Source of the DNA: Myxococcaceae bacterium
GTDB taxonomy: Bacteria; Myxococcota; Myxococcia; Myxococcales; Myxococcaceae
Reading direction: 5' to 3'
NCBI GenBank assembly: GCA_003818285.1
Contig: RPRB01000010.1
Span: 1 to 58,808 of the forward strand
Length of the DNA: 58,808 nucleotides
The notes under the pieces were generated by a model. It had not been told where the DNA came from and made no database searches. It worked only from the letters and a program-made list of their open reading frames with translations. A program made the position numbers and the translations under genes. Of this stretch, positions 38,533 to 47,756 are shown piece after piece. The number at the start of each line of letters is the position of its first letter. Position 1 is the first letter of the stretch.

Positions 38533-40452
38533 ATGGACGACTTGAAGAAGCTGAGCGTGGAGCGGCTCCGGGAGCTTGCGCGGAAGCACCTCGGCAAGGG
38601 TCACAGCCGACTCCGAACCCGGGCCGAGCTGCTCGCCGCGCTGAAGGAAGCGCTCCGGGAGCTGCCGTCGCGCCTGCTCGACGCCGCCGAGTCGGTCGTG
38701 CCCCACGCACGGGAGAACATCCGGGTGGTCGACTTTCCACCGGGTCGCAAGGGACGGGTGCGGACCGAGCGCACCACGCCCGCAGCAGACGCGTCCGCGG
38801 CGTCTCCGCAGGCTCCGGCTGCCCGCGAGCCTCAGGCCCGTCCCGGGCCACCTCGCGCGGAATCCTCTTCGGCATCGCCCCGGGCTCCGATCGGTCGTGA
38901 GGGTGCGGGCCGCACCAGCGGACCTCGGAAGGAGGCCCGACCGACGTCGCCTCGGCGTCCGCCGACTCCCGAGACGCCCGCGAGCGGATCGCGTGGCGAA
39001 TCGTCACCGGCATCTCCGCGGCCTCGGGCGACTCGCGAGGCGGCCACGCGCACGAGTGGAGCCGGTGCGGATTCGTCCGTGGCACCGCCCCGTGCTCCTG
39101 CCGCTCGCGAGGGAGCGGCCCGCACGGGTGGGCCCCGGAAGGAGGCTGCACCGGAGTCGCCTCGGCCTCCAGCCATTCGCGACACTCCGGCGCGTACGAG
39201 GCCGGCGCGTGCGGAGTCGTCACCGGCATCCCCGCGGCCTCGGGCCACTCGCGAGGCGGCGACGCGCACGAGTGGAGCCGGTGCGGATTCGTCCGTGGCA
39301 CCGCCCCGTGCTCCTGCCGCTCGCGAGGCGGCCCGCACGAGTGGGCCCCGGAAGGAGGCTCGACCGGCGCCGCCTCGGTCTCCGCCGAGCCCCGAGACGC
39401 CGGCGCGCACAAGCCCGGCGCCGTCGGCGTCGTCTGCGGCATCGCCCAGGGATCCGGCCGCTCGCGACGCGGTGAGCCGCGCGAGCCCACCGCGTGCGAA
39501 GCCCGCGGGATCGACCCGGTCTCCGGCCACTCCCGAGACGCCGGCCCGCCCGAGCGCGCGGCAGGCGGAGTCGTCCGCCGCGTTCTCCCGGGCGGAGGCC
39601 ACTCGTGATGGGGCGAGGCGCGCGAGCCCACCACGTGCGGAGCCGGCCGCGGCGTCGTCCTCCTCCGAGAGGGGCACAACCGCCACGTCCGCCCATCCGC
39701 TGAGCGTGCGTTCCGGGCCAGGAACTCACCGCGCGGGCCCACCGAACGGCGCGCCGGTCGCTGGAAGCATTCCCATGCCCACCCCTCGGTCGGCCGGGAC
39801 CGTGACGCCCCGTCGCGCGCCGGCGCCCGGGCGCCCGGTCGAGGAGGGCTTCTTCGAGGCTCCCACCGCCCCTCGCCGTCCGCGCCGCGCGCCCTCGACC
39901 GCCGAGCGCTTCGAGCCCGGGCCGTTCGCCTTGCCGCGGGAGGTCGGGACCGACGCTCCGGTGCTCCTGGTACGCGACCCCACCACGCTGTTCGTCTTCT
40001 GGGACTTTCGCCGCGAGCTCGAGCGTGGGGCGGCACTCGGCCTCCGCGAGCCGCGGCTGCTCCTTCGCCTCCACCGCGGTCCGGATCTGGATCGGACGCT
40101 CGAGCTTCCGCTCGCCGCCCGCAGCACCTACGTGACCGGGCTCATTTCCGGTCAGGAGTACACCGCCGAGGTGCTCCTCCTGGGCCGCGACGGCTGGACC
40201 CGGCCCGTGGGCTTCCGGAGCGCTGTCCGGCGTCTGCCGCCGGGCCGTGTCTCGGCCCAGCTCGAGGTGCGGATGCTCCGCCTGCCCTGGTCCGAGCCGC
40301 TCTCCGGAGAGCCCGTGCCCTCCGCCCCGTCCGCACCTCGCCACGAGCCGCTCGACTCTCCCCGGCGCGTCCCGCTCCCGACCAGCCCCGGCGCGCGCGG
40401 GCCGGCAGGTGGGTCGGACCAATCCGGCGGCCCTCGCTCCGGGCGGAACTGA
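38533..40452 (+). CDS. DUF4912 protein with SAP-like N-terminus and low-complexity centre
   Basis: A 639-residue protein. The N-terminus (DDLKKLSVERLRELARKHLG then HSRLRTRAELLAAL, residues 2-38) looks like a SAP or Rho-N-type DNA/RNA-binding helix pair. About residues 80-430 are Ala/Pro/Ser/Arg-rich, made of repeated SP-R-P and TREAA-type blocks. The C-terminal DUF4912 domain (about 470-600) contains APVLLVRDPTTLFVFWDF and the YTAEVLLLGRDGWTRPV stretch. DUF4912 proteins are widely paired with GH57/DUF1957 enzymes, as here, 12 nt downstream. The centre includes an internal DNA repeat (separate entry) and is probably disordered. Function unknown; possibly carbohydrate-associated. Confidence 0.8.
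   Translation: MDDLKKLSVERLRELARKHLGKGHSRLRTRAELLAALKEALRELPSRLLDAAESVVPHARENIRVVDFPPGRKGRVRTERTTPAADASAASPQAPAAREPQARPGPPRAESSSASPRAPIGREGAGRTSGPRKEARPTSPRRPPTPETPASGSRGESSPASPRPRATREAATRTSGAGADSSVAPPRAPAAREGAARTGGPRKEAAPESPRPPAIRDTPARTRPARAESSPASPRPRATREAATRTSGAGADSSVAPPRAPAAREAARTSGPRKEARPAPPRSPPSPETPARTSPAPSASSAASPRDPAARDAVSRASPPRAKPAGSTRSPATPETPARPSARQAESSAAFSRAEATRDGARRASPPRAEPAAASSSSERGTTATSAHPLSVRSGPGTHRAGPPNGAPVAGSIPMPTPRSAGTVTPRRAPAPGRPVEEGFFEAPTAPRRPRRAPSTAERFEPGPFALPREVGTDAPVLLVRDPTTLFVFWDFRRELERGAALGLREPRLLLRLHRGPDLDRTLELPLAARSTYVTGLISGQEYTAEVLLLGRDGWTRPVGFRSAVRRLPPGRVSAQLEVRMLRLPWSEPLSGEPVPSAPSAPRHEPLDSPRRVPLPTSPGARGPAGGSDQSGGPRSGRN
39001..39358 (+). repeat. Internal direct repeat in the DUF4912 gene, offset 216 bp
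   Basis: The stretch starting TCGTCACCGGCATC at 39001 recurs at 39217, with few differences over at least 110 bp and weaker match to about 145 bp. 216 is a multiple of three, so the frame is kept and a 72-residue unit is duplicated (AGADSSVAPPRAPAARE appears twice). Recent in-frame duplication or unequal crossover. Confidence 0.85.
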
Positions 40453-40464
40453 GGCCACCGACCG

Positions 40465-42045
40465 ATGCGCCGGCCGCGGGGTGCGCTCCTCCTCGTGCTC
40501 CACGCGCACCTCCCGTACGTGCGGCACCCGGACGATGAGGACCACCTCGAGGAGGAGTGGCTCCGGGAGGCGGTCCTCGAGTGCTACCTGCCGCTCCTCG
40601 ACCTGCTCGAGCGGCTCGCGGACGACCGCGTCCCGGTGCGGCTCACGCTCTCGCTCACCCCGACGCTGGTGGCGATGCTCGAGGACCCGCTCCTGCGCGG
40701 CCGCATCGGACGCCGAATCGAGCGCCAGCAAGCGCTCGCCGAGCGTGAGGTCCGCCGGACGCGCGACGATCCCTCGCTCCACGCGGTGGCGCGGTTCTAC
40801 CAGGAGCGGCTGGCGAGACTCGCCCGGCTGTGGACGGACCGTTACCGGGGCGAGCTCGTCCCCGCCTTCGCCGCGCTACGGGACCACGGGCTGATCGAGC
40901 TGCTGGCCTCGGGCGCGACCCACGGGTTCCTCCCGCTCCTGCGCTCCTCGCCCCAGGCGGTACGTGCGCAGGTGGCGGTCGGCGCGTCCGAGCACGCGCG
41001 GGCGCTCGGGCGACGCGCGAGTGGATTCTGGCTCCCCGAGTGCGGCTATTACCCCGGCCTCGACCGGGTCCTCGCGGACGAGGAGCTCCGCTTCACGTTT
41101 CTGGATGCGCACGGGCTGGCGGACGCCGAGCCTCGCCCGCTGCTCTCGGTGCACGCGCCGGCCTTCACCCCCGCCGGCGTCGCGGTGTACGCGCGCGACC
41201 CCGAGGCGTCCGAGCAGGTGTGGAGCGCCGAGGTCGGCTACCCCGCCGACCCGGTGTACCGCGACTTCTACCGCGACGTGGGGTGGGACCTGCCGGAGGA
41301 CGCGCTCGTGCCGATGGTGGGCCCCGGCCGTCCTCGCCGCGCCACCGGCTTCAAGTACCACCGCATCACCGGCCGGGGCATGGACAAGGCGGTCTGGGAG
41401 CCGGAGCCGGCGTTCGCCCGCGCCCGCGCGCACGCCCGTCACTTCGTCTCCCGGGTCAAGGAGCGCACCGGGGCGCTGGTGGAGCGAATGGAGCGCGACC
41501 CGCTGGTGGTCGCCCCGTACGACGCCGAGCTCTTCGGGCACTGGTGGTTCGAGGGCCCGGCGTTTCTCGAGGCGGTGTTCCGCGAGGCCGCCGCCGCGGG
41601 GCTCGCGGTGGTGACCCCGGGGGACGATCTGCAGGCCTGGCCCGAGGCCCAGGTCGTCTCTCCGGTGGAGAGCAGCTGGGGCGAGCACGGCCACGCGTCG
41701 ATGTGGCTCGACCCGGTCAACGACTGGATCCCCCAGGCCCTCCACGGCTGCGCGCAGCTCCTCGCGCCCTTCGCGCGCCTGCAACGCGAGACCGGAATCG
41801 AAGGCCGCGCGCTGGTGCAGGCGTTTCGCGAGCTGCTCCTCGCCCAGTCGTCCGACTTCGCCTTCATCCTCCGCAGCGGAACCGTCACCGCCTACGCTCG
41901 GGCCCGCGTGCAGTCGCATCTGTCGGCGTTCCTCGAGCTCGTTCGCGCCGTCCGCACCCGCACGGTGGATCCGCTCCGGCTGCAGTCCCTGGAGCGTCGG
42001 GACGCGCTGTTCCCGGCCCTGACGCTGTCGCAATTCCGCGAATGA
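40465..42045 (+). CDS. GH57-family glycoside hydrolase / 1,4-alpha-glucan branching enzyme-like (DUF1957)
   Basis: A 526-residue GH57 enzyme. The opening ALLLVLHAHLPYVRHPDDED is the family's first conserved region. The nucleophile Glu is in FWLPECGYYPGLD (about 191) and the acid/base Asp in PYDAELFGHWWFEG (about 350). The C-terminal DUF1957 helix bundle closes the chain. Enzymes of this shape add alpha-1,6 branches to glucans or cut alpha-glucans. It follows the DUF4912 gene by 12 nt and a glycosyltransferase gene is divergent upstream, pointing to glycogen-like polymer metabolism. A hairpin lies downstream before htrA. Confidence 0.88.
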   Translation: MRRPRGALLLVLHAHLPYVRHPDDEDHLEEEWLREAVLECYLPLLDLLERLADDRVPVRLTLSLTPTLVAMLEDPLLRGRIGRRIERQQALAEREVRRTRDDPSLHAVARFYQERLARLARLWTDRYRGELVPAFAALRDHGLIELLASGATHGFLPLLRSSPQAVRAQVAVGASEHARALGRRASGFWLPECGYYPGLDRVLADEELRFTFLDAHGLADAEPRPLLSVHAPAFTPAGVAVYARDPEASEQVWSAEVGYPADPVYRDFYRDVGWDLPEDALVPMVGPGRPRRATGFKYHRITGRGMDKAVWEPEPAFARARAHARHFVSRVKERTGALVERMERDPLVVAPYDAELFGHWWFEGPAFLEAVFREAAAAGLAVVTPGDDLQAWPEAQVVSPVESSWGEHGHASMWLDPVNDWIPQALHGCAQLLAPFARLQRETGIEGRALVQAFRELLLAQSSDFAFILRSGTVTAYARARVQSHLSAFLELVRAVRTRTVDPLRLQSLERRDALFPALTLSQFRE

Positions 42046-42133
42046 ACACGCCTCCCCCCAGGCCTGTCGCTGGGGGAAGAACCGACGCCCACGCGCTGTT
42101 CAAGCACCGGCCCTGGTCGTGCATTCCGGCTTG

Positions 42134-42153
42134 CGCCGCCTCCGGCGGCCTTT
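42134..42153 (+). terminator. Intrinsic terminator between GH57 and HtrA genes
   Basis: GCCGCC (42135-42140), loop TCC, GGCGGC (42144-42149), followed by CTTT. An additional C-rich hairpin (CCCCCA/TGGGGG) lies at 42055-42076, 10 nt after the stop codon. Confidence 0.5.
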
Positions 42154-42168
42154 AGGTTGGGTCCCAAC

Positions 42169-43662
42169 ATGAACGGTCTCCGTCGCTTTCTGGCGCCGGT
42201 GGCGTTGTTCGCCGCCGGCCTTCTCACCGTGCCTCTGCTGCACGGCCTCCCCGCGCGGGCGCAAACGCCTGCGCCTCCCGCTGGACAGGCCACCGCGCCG
42301 AGCCAGGCCACGCCACAGGCCATCGCGTTGCCCTCACTCGCACCGCTGGTGGACAGCGTGAAGGCGGCGGTGGTGAACGTGGACGTCACCTCGCGCGTCG
42401 AGCGCGACGAGGGAGGCGGTGAGGATCTGTTCGATCTCTTCGGGCGCGGGCGCGGAGGACGGCCCCAGGTCCGGCAGGGAGCGGGCAGCGGCTTCGTCAT
42501 CGACCCCCGCGGCTACATCCTCACCAACAACCACGTGGTGGAGGGGGCCTTCAACATCCGGGTGCGGTTCGATGACGGGCGCACGCTCGAGGCCGAGGTG
42601 CTGGGCACCGACCCGCTCACCGACATCGCGCTGATCAAGCTCAAGGCTCCCCCGCCGAACCTGCCGTTCGTCAAGCTGGGCGACTCCGACGCGATCCGCG
42701 TGGGCGACTGGGTGGTGGCCATCGGCAACCCCTTCGGGCTCGCCTCGAGCGTGAGCACCGGCATCCTCAGCGCCAAGGCCCGCGAGATCGGCGCCACCCA
42801 GTACGACGACTTCCTCCAGACCGACGCGGCCATCAACCCCGGCAACTCGGGCGGACCGCTGTTCAACCTCCGCGGCGAGGTCATCGGCATCAACACCGCC
42901 ATCGTCAGTGGCGGTGCAGGCATCGGCTTCGCAGTGCCGAGCAACCTGGCCAAGGCGCTCATCCCGCAGCTGGAGAAGAACGGAAAGGTCACCCGGGGCT
43001 ACATCGGCGTGAAGCTGCAGAATCTGACCCCGGAGCTGGCCAAGGCGCTCAACGTTCCCCAGAGCTCGGGCGCGCTGATCAACGAGGTGACCAAGAACAG
43101 CCCGGGCGACAAGGCCGGCCTCAAGTCGGACGACGTGGTGGTCTCGCTCGACGGCAAGAAGGTGGAGAGCAGCTCCGCGCTGTCGCGCAACGTCGCGCTC
43201 CGGCCGCCCAACGCCAGCGTCACCCTGGGCATCATCCGCGGCGGCAAGCCGCAGGACGTGAAGGTGACGCTCACCTCCCGTCCCGGCGACGTGGACCGGG
43301 TGGGTGATGCGCGCGGTCCGCGCCCGGGCGGAAGCCGCGGCCAGAAGGACGAGAGCAACCGCCAGCGCATCGGACTCACGCTCCAGAGCATCGACCCCCG
43401 CACGGCGGAGGCGAACGGACTGCCCACCAAGGGAGCGGTGATCACCGAGGTGCAGCCGGGCTCGCCGGCGGACGCCGCCGAGCTGGCTCCGGGGATGGTG
43501 GTCACCGAGGCGGGCGGGAAGAAGATTGCCTCGGCCGACGACCTCTCGCGCATCCTGAAGGACGCCAAGCCGGGCACCACCGTCCTGCTCCGGGTGCAGG
43601 TCCGCCTCCCCAACCGCGAGGAGAACACGCTGCGCCGGGCGCTGACCATCCCGGGAGCATGA
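42169..43662 (+). CDS. Do-like periplasmic serine protease (HtrA/DegP)
   Basis: A 497-residue envelope protease and chaperone. The signal peptide spans about 1-31 (cut after ARA). The catalytic triad is H122 (TNNHVV), D152 (TDIAL) and S227 (GNSGGPLF). Two PDZ domains follow (GYIGVKLQNLTPELAKAL, about 279-375, and a second after about 400), the normal DegP arrangement. ATG 42169 gives the signal peptide; an upstream in-frame start at 42157 adds four residues. It is not in an obvious operon; the YlmD-type gene starts about 70 nt downstream. Periplasmic quality control is the expected role. Confidence 0.95.
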   Translation: MNGLRRFLAPVALFAAGLLTVPLLHGLPARAQTPAPPAGQATAPSQATPQAIALPSLAPLVDSVKAAVVNVDVTSRVERDEGGGEDLFDLFGRGRGGRPQVRQGAGSGFVIDPRGYILTNNHVVEGAFNIRVRFDDGRTLEAEVLGTDPLTDIALIKLKAPPPNLPFVKLGDSDAIRVGDWVVAIGNPFGLASSVSTGILSAKAREIGATQYDDFLQTDAAINPGNSGGPLFNLRGEVIGINTAIVSGGAGIGFAVPSNLAKALIPQLEKNGKVTRGYIGVKLQNLTPELAKALNVPQSSGALINEVTKNSPGDKAGLKSDDVVVSLDGKKVESSSALSRNVALRPPNASVTLGIIRGGKPQDVKVTLTSRPGDVDRVGDARGPRPGGSRGQKDESNRQRIGLTLQSIDPRTAEANGLPTKGAVITEVQPGSPADAAELAPGMVVTEAGGKKIASADDLSRILKDAKPGTTVLLRVQVRLPNREENTLRRALTIPGA

Positions 43663-43734
43663 TCGCAGCCTGATCGACGGAGGCCTGGCCAGTCCCGGTG
43701 GGAGGTGACTCCCCTGGGGTAGGCTCGGCAGACG

Positions 43735-44487
43735 GTGGTGGACAGCGCGCTCTTCCTCGTCGCCAGGAGCCTTCCCGTCCGGCATGGCTTCACCCTCCGC
43801 TCGGGCGGGGTGAGCGAGGGCAAGCGCGCCTCGCTCGACCTCGGGCCCGCGGGAGACGCCGGACCGGACGTCCGCGAGAACCGTGCCCGGCTGGCGAGCG
43901 CCGCCGGGCTTCCGCCGGCACGGCTGGTGCTGGCCGAGCAGGTCCATGGCACACGCGTGGTGCATGGCCGCCCGGGCGAGCTCCCGGAGGCGGATGCGCT
44001 GTGGACCGACTCCACGGACTCGTGGATCGGCATTCGCACCGCGGACTGCGTCCCGCTGCTGCTCAGCAGCGTCGATGGGTCACGGGTGGCCGCGGTTCAC
44101 TCCGGATGGCGCGGCACCCTCGGGCGCATCGCCGAGATGGCGGTGGCCACCCTCGGGCAGGAGGCCGGCGCCGCACCCGCCACCCTGCGCGCGGCCATCG
44201 GCCCGTGCATCGGCGCCTGCTGTTACGAGGTGAGCGAGGACCTGGCGGAGCGCTTCGCCCACGCCTTCGGGGAGAACGTCGTCCGTCGCGACCGGCGGCC
44301 GAGGCCGCACCTGGACCTCCGACTGGCGGTGCGGCGAACGCTGGCCGAGGCCGGCCTGGCCGAGGCTCACATCGAGGACGTGCCCGGGTGCAACGCCTGC
44401 GAGCCAGAGCGCTTCTTCTCGCACCGTAGGGACCAGGGTGGGACTGGCCGGCACCTGGCCTTCATTGCTCCGGGCGCCCTTTCTTGA
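43735..44487 (+). CDS. YlmD/LACC1-family protein (purine nucleoside phosphorylase/polyphenol-oxidase-like)
   Basis: A 250-residue protein of the DUF152/multicopper-polyphenol-oxidase family, whose better-studied members cleave purine nucleosides. The signature VRHGFTLRSGGVSEG, LAEQVHGTRV, TADCVPLLLSS with zinc ligand Cys, and AAVHSGWRGTL with zinc ligand His are present, as is IGPCIGACCYEV. GTG 43735 or 43738 starts the gene. A CpoB-like and a LysM protein follow on the same strand, but not overlapping. In many bacteria this gene sits next to cell-division or envelope genes; its physiological role is poorly known. Confidence 0.9.
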   Translation: MVDSALFLVARSLPVRHGFTLRSGGVSEGKRASLDLGPAGDAGPDVRENRARLASAAGLPPARLVLAEQVHGTRVVHGRPGELPEADALWTDSTDSWIGIRTADCVPLLLSSVDGSRVAAVHSGWRGTLGRIAEMAVATLGQEAGAAPATLRAAIGPCIGACCYEVSEDLAERFAHAFGENVVRRDRRPRPHLDLRLAVRRTLAEAGLAEAHIEDVPGCNACEPERFFSHRRDQGGTGRHLAFIAPGALS

Positions 44488-44534
44488 CCCCTCTCGAACG
44501 CGGTCCGTAGACTCGGGAAATCCCTCGGTTTCCC

Positions 44535-45317
44535 GTGCTCCGTGTGCGCCCTTCGACCGTCCTCACGCTGCTCGTCCCCTGCGCGATGGGCTGTGCCTCG
44601 GACGCGGCGAGCAAGAGCGAGGTGCGGACCCTGCAGGCCTCGGTGAAGCAGCTCCAGGACGAGAACCTCCGGCTGCTGGAGCGCGTCCAGTCACTGGAGA
44701 CCGAGCGAGCCGTGACCCGCGCCCAGCAGCAGCCACTCGGGCCGGTCCTGGCCGCCGCGCCGTCGTCCACCCCCACCGGCGCCGAGGTGCCCAGCCTCGC
44801 GGTGGTGAAGCTGAAGCCGCGCGCCGACCGCGCCCCGCCGCTCGACGTGCGGACCCCGGTGCAGGAGCCGGACGCGGAGCTGGTCGCCGCGGTGGGCCGC
44901 TCCGTGCCCGCTGGCAACGACGACCCCGACGCCACCCAGGTCGACGGCGAGTTCGCCCAGGCTCAGGAGGCGCTGCGCACCGGGAACCTCGATCGCGGGG
45001 TGGAGCGGATGACCCGGTTCGCCGAGGCGCACCCGAAGGATCCCCGCGCCGACGACGCCCTCTACCTGGCCGCGCTCGGCGAGCTGGGCCAGGACGAGCC
45101 GGCGCGGGCGGCGAAATTGCTCGAGACCGTGCTCCAGCGCTATCCGGCCGGAGACGTGGTGCAGCAGGCGATGCTCAAGCTGGCCGAGTGCCGGATGCGG
45201 CTGAAGCAGCCCGCCGAGGCGCGTGCTCTGCTCGCGCGGCTCGTGAACTCCTTCCCCGGGACGCCGGCGGCCACCGAGGCCCAGGCGCGCCTGACCCGAA
45301 TTCCGAGGACACCCTGA
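44535..45317 (+). CDS. CpoB/YbgF-like lipoprotein with coiled coil and TPR
   Basis: A 260-residue envelope protein. The signal region has a lipobox (LVPCAMGC, Cys20), then an N-terminal coiled coil (EVRTLQASVKQLQDENLRLL), a Pro-rich linker and C-terminal TPRs (AQEALRTGNLDRGVERMTRF and ADDALYLAALGELGQ). This is the CpoB/YbgF arrangement, which in E. coli coordinates Tol-Pal with cell-wall synthesis; Tol-like genes occur 6 kb away in this window. GTG 44535 is the start. The next gene's ATG overlaps its stop by one base (TGATG). Confidence 0.82.
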   Translation: MLRVRPSTVLTLLVPCAMGCASDAASKSEVRTLQASVKQLQDENLRLLERVQSLETERAVTRAQQQPLGPVLAAAPSSTPTGAEVPSLAVVKLKPRADRAPPLDVRTPVQEPDAELVAAVGRSVPAGNDDPDATQVDGEFAQAQEALRTGNLDRGVERMTRFAEAHPKDPRADDALYLAALGELGQDEPARAAKLLETVLQRYPAGDVVQQAMLKLAECRMRLKQPAEARALLARLVNSFPGTPAATEAQARLTRIPRTP

Positions 45318-46492
45318 TGAGAGTGCCGTTCCTGCTGCTGTGCCTCGCCGTCACTGCTGCCCGGGCCCAGGCACCCGGCGGCGGGAGCTCCGAGGTTGAA
45401 GGCACCGAGGTGAAGCAGCCCGCGCCGCAACAGCCGCGCACGCCCGGGCCGGGAGAGGTGCAGACCGCTCCGCCCGAAGGCCCCTCCCAGGTCCACACCG
45501 TGGAGAAGGGCGACACGCTCTGGGACCTGTCCAGCAAGTACCTCGGCACCCCGTGGTACTGGCCGAAGGTCTGGTCCTACAACCCGCAGATCGCCAACCC
45601 GCACTGGATCTACCCGGGCAACCAGGTGCGCTTCTATCCCGGCAACGGTGAGGAGACGCCCGCCCGCGCCGAGCAGGTCGTCGGCGACGAGGACGAGCTC
45701 CAGGCCGGCCAGGCCATCGAGGGCGACGACGAGGTCCAGATGGTGCGCCTCCCGGTGGAGGCCAAGACCCGGGAGATCGTCCTCAAGGACGGGTTCGTCA
45801 CGCCGAACGAGGTCGAGGCCGCGGGCACCCTGGTGGGCAGCTACGCCGAGTCGGAGATGCTCTCTCCGCCCGATGTCGTCTACCTCGAGTTCAAGGACCG
45901 GAGCGCGGTTCAGGTCGGCGCGAGCTACCTCGTGTACCGGACGGTGGGGAAGGTCCACCACCCCCGGACGGGGAAGTTCCTCGGGTACCAGACCCAGGTC
46001 CTCGGCACGGTGAAGGTGAACCGCACCAGCGAGCCGAAGGTGCGCGCCACGATCGAGAAGGCGTTCGACGAGATCGGCCGCGGGGCTCGCATCGGACCCG
46101 CGCGGGAGCGGCTGTTCGAGACCGTCGCCCCGGTGACCAACGCGGTCTCCCTGCAGAACCTCACCGTCGTCGCGCAGCTGGAGACGTCGCTCACCATGGC
46201 CGGCGAGCAGGTGCGGGTGCTGGTCGACGCCGGGAGCGCCCAGGGCGTCCAGGTGGGCAACGTCTTCACCGTCATCCGCCAGGTGGACCCCATCCTGTCC
46301 AGCGTGGGAGTCGATCCGAGCGCCAACCAGGACACCAGCCTGCCCGTGGAGGAGGTGGGGCGGTGCATGGCCGTGGACGTCCGGGAGGCGGTCACCACCT
46401 GCCTGCTCCTCCGCTCCTTCCGCGAGGTGGTGGCAGGCGACCGCGTCGAGCTCCGCGCCGCAGGACCACAAACAGCTGTAATTACTAGATAA
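45317..46492 (+). CDS. LysM-domain exported protein
   Basis: A 391-residue secreted or periplasmic protein. The signal peptide is about 1-18 (PFLLLCLAVTAARA). A LysM peptidoglycan-binding domain follows at about 57-110 (VHTVEKGDTLWDLSSKYLGT, ending NPHWIYPGNQVRFYPG). The remaining 260 residues are beta-rich with an OB-like or SH3-like pattern (VYLEFKDRSAVQVGASYLVY, QVLGTVKVNRT, GVQVGNVFTVIRQ), similar to cell-wall-binding proteins of unknown partner. It is coupled to the CpoB-like lipoprotein by a one-base overlap, supporting an envelope-integrity role. A hairpin 15 nt after the stop probably ends the transcript. Confidence 0.82.
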   Translation: MRVPFLLLCLAVTAARAQAPGGGSSEVEGTEVKQPAPQQPRTPGPGEVQTAPPEGPSQVHTVEKGDTLWDLSSKYLGTPWYWPKVWSYNPQIANPHWIYPGNQVRFYPGNGEETPARAEQVVGDEDELQAGQAIEGDDEVQMVRLPVEAKTREIVLKDGFVTPNEVEAAGTLVGSYAESEMLSPPDVVYLEFKDRSAVQVGASYLVYRTVGKVHHPRTGKFLGYQTQVLGTVKVNRTSEPKVRATIEKAFDEIGRGARIGPARERLFETVAPVTNAVSLQNLTVVAQLETSLTMAGEQVRVLVDAGSAQGVQVGNVFTVIRQVDPILSSVGVDPSANQDTSLPVEEVGRCMAVDVREAVTTCLLLRSFREVVAGDRVELRAAGPQTAVITR

Positions 46493-46506
46493 AGTTGCCA
46501 TTTGGA

Positions 46507-46526
46507 GGGTCCCCTCGGGAGGACCC
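46507..46526 (+). terminator. Hairpin after the LysM gene
   Basis: GGGTCC (46507-46512) pairs with GGACCC (46521-46526). It lacks a T-run. A weak promoter-like TTGACC (46532-46537), 17-nt spacer and TATGTC (46555-46560) follows and could serve dprA. Confidence 0.4.
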
Positions 46527-46629
46527 CTGCTTGACCCGGTGGGGGCGGGCGCTTATGTCTCGCCGCCGCTTCCAGCCGGTCGTTCACTTCTATATAGGTG
46601 GCCCGCGACTGGCAGGCGGCGTGCCCGAG

Positions 46630-47748
46630 ATGGACACCCAGCCCCCCCCCAGCGCAGAACGTGACGCTCTGCTGGCCCTCTGGGCCGTGCCGGGCATCGG
46701 AAGCATCGGCCTCGGCGGGATGCGCCGGTGGGCCGCCGGGCGCTGGGCGGACCTGCTCGATACCCCGGCCCACGACTGGGTAGACGGCCTTCCGGCGAGC
46801 GACCTGGTGCGCGCCCGGATCCGCGCGGCGGGCTCCCTTCGCGCCGTCGCCGACGAGGTGCGCGACCGGGCAGCGCGGGGACGGATGGAGGTGCTCCATC
46901 GGGGAGACCCCGCCTATCCCGAGCGTCTGGCGGAGGTGCGGGATGCGCCTCCGGTGCTCTTCATGCGCGGCACGGTGGGGCGCCCGCGGCGGCGACTCGC
47001 ACTGGTCGGCACGCGCCACCCGGAGCAGGGCTTTCTCCGGCACGCGCGGGCGTTCGCGGCGGCCGTCGCTGGCGCCGGAGCAGGCGTCGTGTCGGGCGCG
47101 GCGGCGGGCGTGGACCGGTCCTGCCATCTGGGGGCGCTGGACGTGGGGGGCGAGACCTGGGCGTTTCTCGGCTCGGCGCTCGACGTGGTGGACCCCGCGC
47201 AGGCCCGTCTGGTGCCGCTGATCCTCGATGGGGGCGGGGCGGTGTACAGCGAGCTGCCTCCGGGAATCCGGGCGAGCAAGCAGACGTTCCCCCGGCGAAA
47301 CAGACTCATCTCCGGTGCATCGGATGCGGTCCTGGTTCTCCGGGCAGGGAGGCGCAGCGGCGCGATGCACACCGTGGCTGCTGCCCGGGTGCAAGGCCGG
47401 CCCATCCTCGCCTGTCCGGGCGAGACCTGGGCGGAGGCGGCGTTGGGCTGCAACCTGCTCGTGGCGCGTGGGCTCGCTCGGCTCTGCATCGAGCCCGCCG
47501 ATGCGCTCCGCGCGGTGGGGCTCGATGGGACCGCACCCGTTCGCGGTGACCAGGAGCCGCGGGAGATGCCCGGGCTGTCCGCCGCGGCGGCGCAGGTCTA
47601 CGCGCTGCTCGACCGGCAGCCCCGGGAGGTTGAGGAGCTGGAGGAACGCTCGGGGCTGGACCCGGGCGGAGCGGTGAGCGCGCTGTGCGAGCTGGAGCTC
47701 CTGGGCCTTGCGGTGCAGGGGCCCGGAAGAACGTACCAACGGGTGTGA
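46630..47748 (+). CDS. dprA: DNA-processing protein DprA (Smf)
   Basis: A 372-residue protein with the DprA Rossmann fold that protects incoming single-stranded DNA and loads RecA during transformation. It has an HhH-like N-terminus (LLALWAVPGIGSIGLGGMR), the Rossmann core with LALVGTRHPEQGFLRHARAF and GVVSGAAAGVDRSCHLGAL, and the conserved TFPRRNRLISGASDAVLVL. A C-terminal winged helix (EREVEELEERSGLD-like, about 330-372) follows. ATG 46630 is preferred; a GTG at 46621 is close. It is the first gene of the dprA-topA-...-hslU order. The stop is 8 nt before the topA ATG. Confidence 0.93.
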   Translation: MDTQPPPSAERDALLALWAVPGIGSIGLGGMRRWAAGRWADLLDTPAHDWVDGLPASDLVRARIRAAGSLRAVADEVRDRAARGRMEVLHRGDPAYPERLAEVRDAPPVLFMRGTVGRPRRRLALVGTRHPEQGFLRHARAFAAAVAGAGAGVVSGAAAGVDRSCHLGALDVGGETWAFLGSALDVVDPAQARLVPLILDGGGAVYSELPPGIRASKQTFPRRNRLISGASDAVLVLRAGRRSGAMHTVAAARVQGRPILACPGETWAEAALGCNLLVARGLARLCIEPADALRAVGLDGTAPVRGDQEPREMPGLSAAAAQVYALLDRQPREVEELEERSGLDPGGAVSALCELELLGLAVQGPGRTYQRV

Positions 47749-47756
47749 GGAGAGAG

